DNA of 64,000 nucleotides, taken from assembly GCA_963785745.1 (NCBI GenBank), contig CAWAWR010000024.1, forward strand, positions 434,001 to 498,000, in the 5' to 3' direction. Positions 37,273 to 46,780 of the stretch are shown piece by piece (positions within the stretch are counted from its first letter, which is position 1; every line of letters starts with the position of its first letter). The position numbers and the translations under genes were made by a program. The notes below the pieces were generated by a model. It was not told the origin of the DNA, searched no databases, and saw only the letters and a list, made by a program, of their open reading frames with translations. The stretch is from VAZQ01 sp963785745 (lineage in GTDB: Bacteria; Pseudomonadota; Alphaproteobacteria; Rhizobiales; Xanthobacteraceae).

Positions 37273-37461
37273 ATGCGCACAATGTCAGATTCTTACGTGT
37301 TGAGGGTCTTGTTTGCTCCAGCCCGACATCTCGATGCGACTTCTCGTCGGTGGCATCAACTGAGGGCCTCCTTATTCGATCCGTACCGGCCGGAGCTGCA
37401 CTACATGCGCGGGCCGGGTCCGAGATGGCGACAGAAGCACACGCAAGGCCGTGGCGCCTAG
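37273..37461 (+). CDS. possible small hypothetical protein
   Basis: A 62-codon frame starts MRTMSDSYVLRVLFAPARHL, with a good ribosome-binding site GAGGAG seven bases before the ATG, 36 bp after the reductase. The C-terminal half (GPRWRQKHTQGRGA) looks unnatural. I recognise no family; it may be the start of a truncated gene. The following stretch 37462-37708 shows nothing convincing. Confidence 0.3.
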   Translation: MRTMSDSYVLRVLFAPARHLDATSRRWHQLRASLFDPYRPELHYMRGPGPRWRQKHTQGRGA

Positions 37462-37708
37462 TTCATGGGCCCTGTCGAATTTGCGCGTGCTGCAGCATCC
37501 TGAGATCTTGTTGGCCCGGCCCTATCCCTCCTCCCCGGGCTCACTACGGCCGGCCCTGTTTCCCCCGCGCCCACGTTCTTTGAACAAAGTGACACGTGAT
37601 CGAGGACCCTTGCGGGAGCGTCAGGTCAACAAGCAGTTCGGGGTGCGCACGCCCGAGCAAACCTTCATAAAATCGCCAGTGCGCGCTCGTAGAGCGGCCG
37701 TGCCCACT

Positions 37709-38116
37709 TCAAGCGCAAGCGCCAGGGCGCTTTTCATTTTTTGGGCGCCGTCCCGCAAACTCGAGTCCCCGCAGTACACCGGCCAAGTACTGCTCGCGAA
37801 GGATCGCAGATGTCGCCGACGCAGCGTCGTGCCAGCTCACTGTGAACTTCACGTCGGGAGGCTGGTTAGACAATGACTGCCACAGTGTCTGCGAGTCACA
37901 CGTATGATCGCGGACCATGTCCATGACGTCCTCCGCCAGTGCGGTCGACACATCGCCTTCTGGTAGAGGTTCGCCACCGGGGAAGTCATACCCGGTCCTG
38001 TCGCCGATCGATTGTCGATGAAGCCGAACCAAGCGGCGAGCTTCTTTAAATAAATCGAGAACGAGATCAGGGACTTTCCATCGTTGTGGCTGGCGGGGTT
38101 GGACGAAGCCGCGCAC
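37709..38116 (-). CDS. hypothetical protein
   Basis: A 135-codon frame has protein-like composition in its middle: LVLDLFKEARRLVRLHRQSI, then DVSTALAEDVMDMVRDHTCD and LREQYLAGVLRGLEFAG. It is probably helical and acidic in the centre. I recognise no family, no signal and no membrane segment. Its last codons overlap a plus-strand terminator-like hairpin. An internal start after the proline-rich first ten residues is possible. Low confidence. Confidence 0.35.
   Translation of the reverse strand: MRGFVQPRQPQRWKVPDLVLDLFKEARRLVRLHRQSIGDRTGYDFPGGEPLPEGDVSTALAEDVMDMVRDHTCDSQTLWQSLSNQPPDVKFTVSWHDAASATSAILREQYLAGVLRGLEFAGRRPKNEKRPGACA
37717..37742 (+). terminator. rho-independent terminator, no clear gene in front
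   Basis: AAGCGC-CAGG-GCGCTT followed by TTCATTTTTT. The 6-bp stem and T-rich tail point to a plus-strand transcript ending here, but the preceding 250 bp contain no convincing gene, so a small RNA or the short frame at 37273 may be what it ends. Confidence 0.6.
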
Positions 38117-38481
38117 TCAGAACGGCACCTTCGCGCTCGCGCTCGCGATAAACGGGGTCATCTTTTGCCCGTTAGGAGAGAAAATCTGATCGTTTGTTGG
38201 AGGCCATGGTTCCCCCGTGTGGAAATTTCCGTCCACGATCGGCGTTCTACAAATTCTATTGGTCCGGCCGTACCCGAAACAAGTCACGTAAATGAGTTTG
38301 CTAAATTATCTAATCGCTGTTTTGGGTCAAATGGCGCACCCGTAAGGTTTGTTGTTTGCTGACCTGTAAACAGGCCCGTAACGGCATCACCAAAGATCGC
38401 ACCGGTGCACCTCATTGGTCTTTCGATTGGCCTTCATATAGAGTCAAATCGATTGAAGGTTAATCGAAGAGGAGAACACCA

Positions 38482-38859
38482 ATGTTTTTCGACGGAGGTT
38501 ACACGTATTCTAATTTCTTAATGAATGTACTTGCGGTATTCGCATTTGTCGTTTGGTTTTGGTTGCTTGTTATAATCTATGGTGACCTGTTCAGGCGTCA
38601 CGACATCTCCGGTTGGGGTAAGGCGCTGTGGGTCTTGGCGCTGGTTCTAACATCTTACCTCGGCATCTTTGCCTACCTAATCACCCAAGGACGAGGTATG
38701 GCGGAGCGCAATGCGCAGCAAGCGCAGCAGGCGCGCGACGAACTGCGCCGCGTGGTGGGCTACAGCGTGGCAGACGAAATTACCAAACTCGATCAGCTAA
38801 AGAAATCAGGCTCGATAACAGACGATGAGTTCCGGCGTCTTCGAGCCAAACTCGTCTAG
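38482..38859 (+). CDS. membrane protein with SHOCT domain
   Basis: This 125-residue protein has two membrane helices (MNVLAVFAFVVWFWLLVIIY near 14-33 and ALWVLALVLTSYLGIFAYLI near 48-67), separated by the loop RRHDISGWGK. The layout is like the phospholipase D/transposase regulator N-terminal domain. A charged helix follows, and a C-terminal SHOCT motif, EITKLDQLKKSGSITDDEFR near 97-116. SHOCT proteins are small oligomerising modules of unknown role. Start ATG follows GAGGAGAACACC. The gene and its 250-bp leader are visibly less GC-rich than the surroundings, which suggests acquisition by transfer. Confidence 0.85.
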   Translation: MFFDGGYTYSNFLMNVLAVFAFVVWFWLLVIIYGDLFRRHDISGWGKALWVLALVLTSYLGIFAYLITQGRGMAERNAQQAQQARDELRRVVGYSVADEITKLDQLKKSGSITDDEFRRLRAKLV

Positions 38860-38924
38860 CGTCGGGCGCTGCGCGATCAAGGGTGCGATGCCGCGTGTAT
38901 AGCGGATATTCGCTGCGCACTCCC

Positions 38925-38952
38925 AATGTCCCGCTTCGGCACAAAGCGGACT
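38925..38952. repeat. TGTCCGCTT palindrome, slightly degenerate
   Basis: AATGTCCCGCTT and AAAGCGGACTT face each other across a short loop; an extra C interrupts the left arm. This is the first copy met in the window. Confidence 0.65.
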
Positions 38953-38970
38953 TCCCACCGTCATCGCGCC

Positions 38971-38996
38971 ATGCTTTGGGCCATGAGCGGACATTT
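38971..38996. repeat. TGTCCGCTT palindrome, half-decayed
   Basis: Only the loop and right arm are good: ATGCTTTGGGCCATGAGCGG, then ACATTT. It lies 19 bp after the preceding copy. Confidence 0.45.
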
Positions 38997-39000
38997 GTGA

Positions 39001-39031
39001 AAGCCCGGACTCGTGCCGCGAATCCGGGCTT
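39001..39031 (-). terminator. terminator-like hairpin after the haloperoxidase remnant
   Basis: AAGCCCGGA (39001-39009) pairs with TCCGGGCTT (39023-39031) over 13 bases. On the minus strand the stem ends GGGCTTT, and it stands 23 bp beyond the last codon of the haloperoxidase remnant. The T-run is short. Confidence 0.45.
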
Positions 39032-39053
39032 CGCGTTGCGCCGACCTAAGCCG

Positions 39054-40292
39054 TCAACGTGCCGGCTTGAGCGAGTTCTCGATCATGAGGCCGCGACCTT
39101 GCGGCCCATGTCCGCACCGACATTAGGGCGGTCCTGAAGTGGACGCCGCCCCAGACGCGGACATTCTTTTGCTCCTCGACCATGTCCGCGATGTTCTTGA
39201 ACTGTCGCGTTCGCTTCGGGTCCGCGATGTCGGTTACCGTGAAGGGAAGCGGTCGTACGGGACCGAACACCGATTCCAGAATGGCCGACGCCACCGTGGC
39301 ATTGATGGTCGCCTGCGATGGGTATTCCGGATGCAGCGGCGTCATGTTCAACGGCGTCCAAGCCGGCGTCGCGCTCGGTGGCGTCGTTGCCGTCCATGTC
39401 GCCGTTGCGGATCGCGGTGACAGGCCGCCAGAAATTGTAGGTGTACTTCGCATCCCAATTGAGGATGTAGTTGTTGGCCAAGCCCATGTTGAGCAGCGCG
39501 AACAGGCGGGCACATTCGGGAGCCCGAGCTCCTTCGAGGTCGCAAGTTGGCGCGCCGCCGCTTGCCACGAGGGGCCGAAATTGGCATTGCGCCAGAACGT
39601 CACCGCATCCGTCTGGTCAGCAGTGCGTGCCGTGCTCTTGGTGCCGCCCAGCGCCTTCACCTCATTGTAGTCCCGGACCCAGTCTGCACTCGACAATGCG
39701 GCGGTGGGCCAGGCCGGAACTGGTCGGCCTTCGGGATGACCCAGGGCTTTGCGCGCGCGTACTGCGGGAAAAGCGCCGGCGCGGTCGTCACGTAGACCCC
39801 AGCGGTGGTGAACGGCCGGTAGGTGTCGGGGGCGCTGGTGCCGTCGTTCGCGCGGTCGGCCTGGACGGCAGCAGCCACCTGCTCGCCAAGCGCAATGCCT
39901 TGGGTCAAAGCCGGCCCCTCGGGAATACCCTTTAGCGCTGCCGCGTATGCAGCATCGATCTTCGCCTTCTGTTTGGGGTAGAGCTGGATCAGGATTTGCC
40001 GCGCGGCGGCGGACGCCGCGGCCTCGGGCGACGCACTCGGCACGGCCGGAATCGTCGCAATGGCGCGCGCGTAGCGGGCTTGCACCGAATTGATCGCGTC
40101 GGACATGGCGACATGCACCATGGCGAGGGTACGCGTCTGCGGATTGTTGCCGACGTTTTCATCCGTCATGACCGCGTTCGCGGTCACATTCCAGTCGGTG
40201 ACGACATCTGCGCGCGCGGGCGCAACCGACAGCGCAGCAGCGACAATGCCCGGCAGCAAAGTTGCTGCCGGCAACTTCAGAACCGATTTCAT
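39054..40292 (-). pseudogene. vanadium-dependent haloperoxidase / PAP2-like protein, multiply frameshifted
   Basis: The signal peptide and N-terminal helices are intact: MKSVLKLPAATLLPGIVAAA, then MVHVAMSDAINSVQARYARA. At about 39700 the frame changes to SSADWVRDYNEVKALGG and FWRNANFGPSWQAAARQLAT. Next it changes to LFALLNMGLANNYILNWDAK and YNFWRPVTAIRNGDMDGND, which carry the helix around the vanadate/phosphate site. It then returns to LNMTPLHPEYPSQATINATV and VRVWGGVHFRTA, and needs two more shifts to reach GADMGRKVAAS and MIENSLKPAR at the end. Parts in at least three frames in the correct order prove one ancestral gene with four or more indels. Confidence 0.85.
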
Positions 40293-40524
40293 TGCACGCA
40301 TCCTTCTGTGATGCCCACACGATCGGGGGTTTCCACGAAGGTGTGGGCACGGTCAGGGTAACTACCTAAAGTCAGTGTAACCGTCGCAAGAACGCCGTTG
40401 TATCATCCAGACGTATTGTTCTTGGCTTAGGTTTCGCTGTGATCACCGCCGAGAGTCGGCCGAAACGGAGGAATTGATCACGGAATTCTTTGCCATACGG
40501 GCGGCGTCGATACGGCGGTCGCTC

Positions 40525-40554
40525 AATGTCCGCCTTGGGTCATAAGCAGACATT
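40525..40554. repeat. TGTCCGCTT palindrome, degenerate
   Basis: AATGTCCGCCTTGGGTCATA, then AGCAGACATT; two arm mismatches. It lies in the gap between the haloperoxidase start and the VOC gene. The same gap has an 8-bp inverted repeat GCCCACAC/GTGTGGGC at 40313-40348 just upstream of the haloperoxidase start, perhaps an operator. Confidence 0.6.
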
Positions 40555-40623
40555 CCAGTGCTGGCGTTTCGTTACGCTTCCCGTACATACCACTAAAGCT
40601 AGCTAGGACGCGGCGTTTTCGGC

Positions 40624-41046
40624 CTAGGCTCTTTTGCGCGGCTTGGGCTTGGGGTGCTGCCAGCTCTTGAAAACAAATTCGAGGCTGTAGCCGTCGGGGT
40701 CGAACACGTTGGCGGCATAGTAACGCGGATCGTAATAGAGCCGAGCACTTGGTTTGCCATTGTCGGTCGCGCCCGCCGCCATCGCGGCGGCATAGGCTGC
40801 ATCGACCTCGCCCCGCGACTTTGCGACGAAGCCGACATGCGCCGCCCGGCTATCGGCAACGCCTAGCCGCAGCCAAAGGATGAAGCGCCCTTTGCAGCCG
40901 AAGCCCTTGAGATCGGGATGCCCCGGCGGGCCGTCCTTGCCGTCAAAATCGACGCGGTCGGTGATCCCGAGCGGCGCCAGCGCCTGCGTATAAAAAGCGA
41001 TTGAGCGTTCGATGTCGCTGACCGACAGGAAAACATGGTCAAGCAT
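40624..41046 (-). CDS. VOC/glyoxalase-fold protein
   Basis: This 140-residue protein has a vicinal-oxygen-chelate fold with the usual start MLDHVFLSVSDIERSIAFYT, the FILWLRLG strand and the C-terminal YYAANVFDPDGYSLEFVFK that carries metal-ligand positions of glyoxalase-like enzymes. Substrate unknown. The tail is a short basic run (KPKPRKRA). Start ATG 41046 follows AAAGGGGGTAGCC; a 26-codon upstream extension is rejected because it reads through a non-coding leader. It stands alone between repeats. Confidence 0.88.
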   Translation of the reverse strand: MLDHVFLSVSDIERSIAFYTQALAPLGITDRVDFDGKDGPPGHPDLKGFGCKGRFILWLRLGVADSRAAHVGFVAKSRGEVDAAYAAAMAAGATDNGKPSARLYYDPRYYAANVFDPDGYSLEFVFKSWQHPKPKPRKRA

Positions 41047-41116
41047 GGCTACCCCCTTTGGAGGCGAAGAGGTTGTGCACGTGGCCGAGACGATTGGGTG
41101 AATGGTAGCATTCGCT

Positions 41117-41144
41117 ACGTCCACTTAGGGCCAGAAGCGGACAT
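41117..41144. repeat. TGTCCGCTT palindrome, degenerate left arm
   Basis: ACGTCCACTTAGGGCCAGAA, then GCGGACAT. The right arm is perfect and the left has two changes. It is 70 bp upstream of the VOC gene start. Confidence 0.55.
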
Positions 41145-41316
41145 CGGGAGGATGCGGCCCGGATGTCTGCTTTCAGCGTTTTGCCTCATCTCGAGCGCAA
41201 ATCGAGCGTGAAATTTAAAACCCTAAATCCACATTCCCTGAAAGGTATGAAATGGCGTAGATCCACACGGCGGTGATCGAGAGCGGGTCGTATCTACGTC
41301 TGGAACCTTGGGTAAC

Positions 41317-42041
41317 TTACGAGCCCGGCAGATAAATCTCGCGCGCGTAGAATGGCACGGAGCTGAAGCTGATCAGCTGCTCGGTTCCGTCGAACAGCGG
41401 CGAGAGCTTCTCGCCGGTTGCCTTGAAGCTGAACTTCTGGAGCCGGTCCGCAACGCCCGCGCCGCGCACCACGTCGGTGCCCTGCTCGTACCGATAGATG
41501 CGGTAGAAGTCCGGCTTCGGCTGTGCAAACACTAGGAGCTCGCTCTTCTCGCGGGTGGCCGTGTTGCGGACGTATTGCGCCCTGCATCGTCACCGCGTAT
41601 CCGGTATTGCTCTTGTACTCCCAGATTCCTCTTTGACGGTCTGGCCTGCCGCGCTGTGGCTGATCTTGCGCTCGACCGCGTGGGTCGCCTCGATGCTGGC
41701 GCCGTAAGGGCCGCCCGCGACCGGAGACAGCCCGGCGAAGATCATCAATCCACTGGTCGTGGTGCCAGACCTCTTCACCGGAATCCGAAGATCGGTGTCG
41801 CGCCGGTGGTACGGGTTTCCGCTCGGCATTGCCGGTCTGGATCTGATCGACGAAGGTAACTCGCGCGTTGGCGCCCGCGCTGGTCTTGTCGTCGCGGAAT
41901 TGCATTGCCACCCGGCCAGACAAGCTTCTGGAGCGCCGCGTCGGAGACCCTGAAGTTCAGGATCGTCCGCGTGTCCACGTTGGTGCCGACAAACTTTCTG
42001 CGCGGCGCCGGACTGGCGATCAGCGGCAGCGATGTCGGCAA
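41317..42041 (-). pseudogene. decayed conserved hypothetical gene
   Basis: Coherent fragments follow each other in changing frames: FVGTNVDTRTILNFRVSDAA at the start, RVTFVDQIQTGNA, TDLRIPVKRSGTTTSGLMIF and AGLSPVAGGPYGASIEATHA in the middle, WEYKSNTGYAVTMQ, and finally FAQPKPDFYRIYRYEQGTDV and LISFSSVPFYAREIYLPGS to the stop. The reconstructed protein would have about 235 residues, beta-rich. I do not recognise a named family; an acetoacetate-decarboxylase-like beta barrel is one guess. At least four frame changes make it non-functional as read. Confidence 0.7.
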
Positions 42042-42792
42042 TCATGCACGCATCATCCCCTCCCCACTGTGAAATTCGACATTCACCAGATGAGCTCTGG
42101 AACGGCGTAGACGATAGCAAACGGTCAGGTTCCCCGAAAGCCTTGGCGGCGCAGTGCTCGCTGCGTTTCCGTCGTCCCAGACTCATTCAGACACACTCCT
42201 CCCGTCGCGATGATGCACGCCGTTGGCGATGCGCCAGAGTCCGCTTTGGGCCACGAGCCGGTATGGGGACTCGCCTCGTCGGCGCGCAGCAATTAACTTT
42301 TCGCAATCGCCTTGACCATTCAGCTGGGCTCGTTGCTTGCTGACGACATGCGACAGGGCAGCTGACGTGTGCTTCCGCGCTCCGCCATTGCCATTCTTGT
42401 CGTCATACAAAATGTTTATGTTCCAGGAACTTCGTCAGCGCCCGGCGAGTTTTTGTGTGCATGTAGCCGGCACTTCAATACCCTGAGTTGCCACGCGAGC
42501 GCATGTGGCCGGCCGGAGAGGTCGCTTACCCGAGTGGGCCGCCCGGTCGGCCTTAAATCGAGATGCGCGCCCCAAGACGCTGTGCTCCTGGGAGGAGACG
42601 CCCCACACACACGGCGCTGGCGTGCAAGGCCGGCCAGGAAAAGCGCCTTAGGCAGTCTCGGCCGGCCACCAATCCTGCGGCCCGCTGGAAAATTCTGCCC
42701 ATTCGACGCTCGGCTTCGCACTTCCTCCAAAGCGGACATACTATGCGGCGATCTGAATGTCCGCTTTGGGCCAAAAGCCGACACGGCGTCTA
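42042..42792. other. 750-bp gap with palindrome fragments
   Basis: No convincing gene. Besides the full copy at 42756 it has a partial palindrome at 42238-42262 (GTCCGCTTTGGGCCACGAGC) and a lone right arm CCAAAGCGGACAT at 42727-42739. Frames open here mostly read through these repeats. Confidence 0.5.
42756..42783. repeat. TGTCCGCTT palindrome
   Basis: AATGTCCGCTTTGGGCCAAA, then AGCCGACA; one mismatch in the right arm. It ends about 10 bp before the LysR remnant's last codon. Confidence 0.7.
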
Positions 42793-43735
42793 TCATTTTA
42801 GCTTCGCCAGTGGCTTCGCGACCTCGCGGGCGTGCTCGATGAAAAGCTGCGCTAGCGGGCTCAGCGTCCGTTTCTTCAACGTGATAATCCCGACTGGCCC
42901 GGGCCGGTCGGGCAGTTCGATCGGCAGCACTTTGAACGCATGAGGTCCGGGGCGAACTGAAGCATCGAGTTCGGCAGCAGGCCCAGAAAATTGCCGGTCG
43001 CGAGCAAAGCGTTGTGAAGCGGGATCGAGAAGGACACCGCGTTGACATGCGGGATAGGCAGGCCGCTTCCTTGAAGGCCTCCGCCAGGAGGGACCCCGCG
43101 AAACTGCCAGGCGTCGGCACGCACCAGGGTTCGTCGACAAGCTCGGCGAGCTCGATCTTGCGACGCTTGGCCCACCGGCTGTTTTTGCCAGCCACGATGA
43201 ACGCCTTTTCGTTGTACAGGACTTCAGCATCGACATCGTCATCCGGGATCGGGCCGAGGATCCGGCCGATCGCCAGGTCGATCCTGCGCTCGCGCAGATC
43301 ATGGTATCGGAGCGTCGTAGGATCGGCCTCCGTCACATGGAAGGCCAGCCGCGGATGCTGCCGGACGAGCCGGTCGATGACGACCGGAACGATTCCCCAG
43401 GACATCGGCGGCGCACACCCGATCCGCAATTCGCCGGCCGTCGGGTCGGCGAGGTGCTCGATCGCATTGACGCTCTGCCGCAACTCGTCGAACACCGCCA
43501 CGCCGCCCTTGAGCAGCGCGCGGCCATAGGCCGTCGGCTCGATGCCCTTCGGCGTGCGGTCATAGAGCCGGACACCGAAGGTGTGCTCGAGCTCGGCGAT
43601 CGCCTTGGACACCCCCGATTGCGTGAGATTGAGATGGGCCGCGGCCTTCGCCATGCTGCCCCATTCGTCGAGCGCCAGCAGCAGACGCAGGTCGCGCAGT
43701 TTGAGGCGATGGTTGACGCGATCGTGCAGGCTCAT
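42793..43735 (-). pseudogene. LysR-family regulator, two frameshifts
   Basis: The N-terminal winged helix is intact (LRDLRLLLALDEWGSMAKAA, LNLTQSGVSKAIAELE), as is the first part of the effector domain (GELRIGCAPPMSWGIVPVVI, DLAIGRILGPIPDDD). After LLAEAFKEAACL (about 43065) the sequence continues in a second frame as IPHVNAVSFSIPLHNALLAT and GNFLGLLPNSMLQFAPDL. Near 42940 a third frame carries VLPIELPDRPGPVGIITLKK and ends EVAKPLAKLK at 42793. It would have been a 310-residue regulator divergent from the Bug-type gene at 43857, which it probably controlled. Confidence 0.85.
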
Positions 43736-43856
43736 GGGACAGCCCTTGAGAGTTCGTCATGGGCCTATCACAAATGAGCACTCCCTGTCATACCCTCCTT
43801 TCGGCTATGGTCCTCTTCGGCAGTGGTGTTTGGACAATTGATCGCGGAGGTCGCTC

Positions 43857-44839
43857 ATGCTCACGCTTTCGCGCCGGACCGCGCTTTGCATCGGCCTGCC
43901 TGCTCGCACTTGCGATGGCGGCGGATCGACCGCACACGGCCAGCCCTATCCGTCGAGAGACATCCGGATTGTCGTGCCAGCTCCGCCTGCGTCGCCTCCC
44001 GATATCATCAGCCGCATCATCGCAACCGATATTGCCGCCAGCGAGGGCTGGCGCGTCGTCGTCGAAAACCGGCCCGGCGCCATCCAGACCATCGGGGTCG
44101 CCGATGTCCTGAAGCAACCCGCCGACGGCCATACGCTGTTCGCGATCGGCGTCGCCGACACTGGCTGCGCAGACGCTTCTTCCGAAGGCGGGGCTGCGGC
44201 TCGATAGCGACCTCGGCCCGTCGTCAAGATTCCGTCGGGTACAATGTCCTCGTCGTCCATCCCTCGGTCCCGGCGAATTCGGTTTCCGAATTGGTCGCTT
44301 TTCTCAAGCGAGAGCCGGGCAAGCTCCATTTCGCCTCCGGCGGCGTCGGAAACCCCGGCCCATCTCATCGGCGAGATGTTCACGCAGAAGTACAGGCACC
44401 CGCGCCGTCCATGTGCCCTATCCGCAGGGACAACAATTCGTCCCCGATCTCCTCAGCGGGACGACGCAATTCTCTTTCATCGCCTCGGTTCGCGTTGTCG
44501 ATCTGATCGCTGCGGGCAAGCTTCGAGCGCTGGCCGTCATGGGCCCAAGCGGATCGCCGCGCTCAAGGACGTGCCAACGATCGTCGAACAAGGTTTTCCG
44601 GACCTCGTGGCGGAGGACTGGGTCGGCTTTGCAGCCAGGGCCGGAACGCCGAGCGAAATCGTCGCGCGCTTGAACGAGGCCGTGAACAAGGCGATCGCGA
44701 AGCCCAGCGTCCGTGCCGACGTTCACGGGATCGGACATGATCCTGCCGGCGGCACCTCGCCGAACTGGGGCGGCTCATCGGCTCCGAGCTTGTCCAGCTG
44801 CGAAAGGTCGTTCAGCAGGCCGAGATCGCGACCCGATGA
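43857..44839 (+). pseudogene. tricarboxylate-type (Bug/TctC) binding protein, multiply frameshifted
   Basis: Fragments in order: PSRDIRIVVPAPPASPPDII and GWRVVVENRPGAIQTIGVAD in one frame, then YNVLVVHPSVPANSVSELVA and FLKREPGKLHFASGGVGNPG, then AHLIGEMFTQKY, then VPDLLSGTTQFSFIASVRVV and LIAAGKLRALAVMGP, then RIAALKDVPTIVEQGFPDLV and EDWVGFAARAGTPSEIVARL, ending ELGRLIGSELVQLRKVVQQA with a stop at 44837-44839. These are all hallmarks of Bug-family periplasmic solute receptors. At least five frame changes make it dead as read. It is divergent from the broken LysR gene. Confidence 0.88.
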
Positions 44840-44954
44840 CGTCCGGCAGAGACTCGTTTCATCACGCTCGGCACCGCAGCCGGCCCCCCGTCACGAGCGC
44901 ATCGCGCGCAATCGTCCAACGTTCGATGATTTCAACGCTGATGTCCGCACCCCT

Positions 44955-45272
44955 CTACTCCGGCGGGCGGAAATCGACCTTCCTTTGCACAGCCTGGTCC
45001 ACGTCCTCCGGAGTCATGAGGACCGTGACCCGAGACTTCACCATGCCGCTGGCCTGGGCGACGATGGCGGTGGCAGCCATGTCGACGTTGCTCGGCAGAT
45101 CGAGAATAATAACGAAGTCATCGCTGCCAAAGGCGTAATAGAACGCTTCGAGTTTGCCGCCCATCTCCTTGGCGAGTTGTTCCACCATCGCTCGTCGTTT
45201 CGAGCCGCCCTCCTTTAGCAGGCCCTTCAGACCCTGATCCGTGTAAGAACCCTGCACGAGATACTTCGGCAT
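44955..45272 (-). CDS. GYD-domain protein
   Basis: This intact 105-residue protein of the small GYD family begins MPKYLVQGSYTDQGLKGLLK and has GGSKRRAMVEQLAKEMGGKL, FYYAFGSDDFVIILDLPSNV and TVLMTPEDVDQA. Members are dimeric ferredoxin-like-fold proteins of unknown function. The start has GAGGAGACG upstream. It is a single-gene unit, convergent with the Bug remnant. Confidence 0.9.
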   Translation of the reverse strand: MPKYLVQGSYTDQGLKGLLKEGGSKRRAMVEQLAKEMGGKLEAFYYAFGSDDFVIILDLPSNVDMAATAIVAQASGMVKSRVTVLMTPEDVDQAVQRKVDFRPPE

Positions 45273-45339
45273 AGCGTCTCCTCTTCAAGCTCGCGGGGAC
45301 GGGAGATTGTAGGCTCCCAATTGGATTGCAGAACAGGGG

Positions 45340-45367
45340 ATGTCCGCAAGTGGCCCATAGCGGACAT
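45340..45367. repeat. TGTCCGCTT palindrome, variant loop
   Basis: ATGTCCGCAAGTGGCCCATA, then GCGGACAT. The outer six bases of each arm pair perfectly; the inner bases differ from the usual form. It sits 68 bp upstream of the GYD gene. Confidence 0.6.
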
Positions 45368-45444
45368 GGGCGTTTGGAACAATGATTGCGCCCCGCTACG
45401 GGACTATCGCCCTAGCGAGAGATCGGCGGCACCTTGCTGAATTT

Positions 45445-45930
45445 TCACCACCACCCGCGGAAGTGGCCGCGACGGTAACGACGGCTGCGGCGTTGCGGAT
45501 AGGTTTCTGCGGACCGGTCTGCCTCAAAGTTGTTACTTCGATCGTTGCGCGCGAACACTTGGTCAGCCACCGGATAACGGCGTACGTAGGATCGGCCGCC
45601 GTGATCGACGAATTCAATCTCCACGTACTGCGGCCGGCGCGAGTTGGCAAAGCGTATAGTGCGAATGACTCCAATATTCGCATTATCCTCCGGCGGCAGG
45701 CCGTCTTGTCGCGCCTCTGCTCGGCGACCGGGCTGTGGTCCCATGCTTGTCAGTTCGACCATCTGATCATGGAACTGCACACCCGCGATCCCTGGAGGTG
45801 GCCAAGACTTGCTCTGCACGTCACTATTGTTGGCAGACTGTAGGCCGGATGAAACGATACCGATGCCGCCGATTAGGAGGCCCACACATCCAAGCAGAAT
45901 TGAGATTGAGGGGATTTGCGCGGACGCCAA
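45445..45930 (-). CDS. membrane-anchored hypothetical protein
   Basis: A 161-residue protein with one N-terminal helix (ISILLGCVGLLIGGIGIVSS) and a soluble exported domain: IAGVQFHDQMVELTSMGPQP, ANIGVIRTIRFANSRRPQYV and EIEFVDHGGRSYVRRYPVAD. It ends in an Arg-rich stretch RRSRRYRRGHFRGWW. I know no family. The composition is natural throughout, so I believe it is real. Confidence 0.55.
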   Translation of the reverse strand: MASAQIPSISILLGCVGLLIGGIGIVSSGLQSANNSDVQSKSWPPPGIAGVQFHDQMVELTSMGPQPGRRAEARQDGLPPEDNANIGVIRTIRFANSRRPQYVEIEFVDHGGRSYVRRYPVADQVFARNDRSNNFEADRSAETYPQRRSRRYRRGHFRGWW

Positions 45931-46476
45931 GCGAACCTCCCTATGGCGAAATTTCCATGGTGAATAACGCGCGACTTTTCCTTGGAGTTCCGCAACTTAG
46001 GATTTCGAGGTCGGCTCAAATCCGCTTGGGACCACAAGCAGACGTGGCGATAGTTCCGAATGATGCCTGCTCTATCCCCAAAGGGGACACCGGCCGCGTA
46101 GCAACATATCGGCTCCTTGGCTTGTTGCCACGACGAAACCAACGACGCGCGCTAGTTCCGCTCAACTAGCCTCGCCCCTCAAGCCACGGCTCCCAATTTT
46201 GTTCGACGGCGACATACACGATCTCGCGGGAGGCGGCCGGCCCATGAAGTTCAAACCCAGCGGGCGGCGCCGTCGGATTGCTCGGCACATCGAAGAAGAC
46301 CCGAATGCTATCCAACCCTCCGCATGTCGGACACCGCAACCGCCCAACAACGTCGCACGTCTAGGTCAACTTGAATCGTTTTCGCCTGACTGAATTTGCT
46401 GCTTTTGGATGGGCGGCTGCTGCTCTGAATTTGCTGGTGTCTCGTAAACCAGATCGACCTTACTGTTTGCGACGGC
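45931..46476. other. gap with one decayed palindrome
   Basis: No convincing gene. A degenerate palindrome copy lies at 46018-46045 (ATCCGCTTGGGACCACAAGC, then AGACGT). Several short Arg/Pro-rich frames look non-coding. Confidence 0.45.
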
Positions 46477-46605
46477 CTATTCCGCCAATTTTTGCCAGGC
46501 GCGGGCCATTACAAGTAGCTCCGATCGCGCGGCGAGATCAGCAGTCCGTTCCGCTACTCGCAAACAGCTCGCGGCGTTGCGCAAATACTCTTCCGACCTA
46601 TTCAT
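46477..46605 (-). CDS. tiny helical protein, 42 residues
   Basis: The ATG (complement of 46603-46605) opens MNRSEEYLRNAASCLRVAER, and the frame ends LLVMARAWQKLAE. The pattern of a leucine-rich first helix (CLRVAE), a short turn (TADLAARS) and a second helix (LLVMARAWQKLA) matches other tiny proteins in this window at 47413, 50989 and 56484. Upstream is GAGATCGGGG. An earlier in-frame ATG (46632) would add nine residues. Function unknown; such proteins seem very numerous in Bradyrhizobium-type genomes. Confidence 0.6.
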   Translation of the reverse strand: MNRSEEYLRNAASCLRVAERTADLAARSELLVMARAWQKLAE

Positions 46606-46780
46606 TGCCCCGATCTCAACTGCCCGGGGCATGACATAAGTTAAAGCGGTAGGTTCCGACCGACTACACTATTGGTACGAAAGCACCATTCTATCCAGCC
46701 GCGGCGCTACGGATTGGTAGCGTTCGGGTCTTGTCCGAAGTCTCTTGGGTCACAAGCTGACGTTGAGTGGTTGCGTCCCG

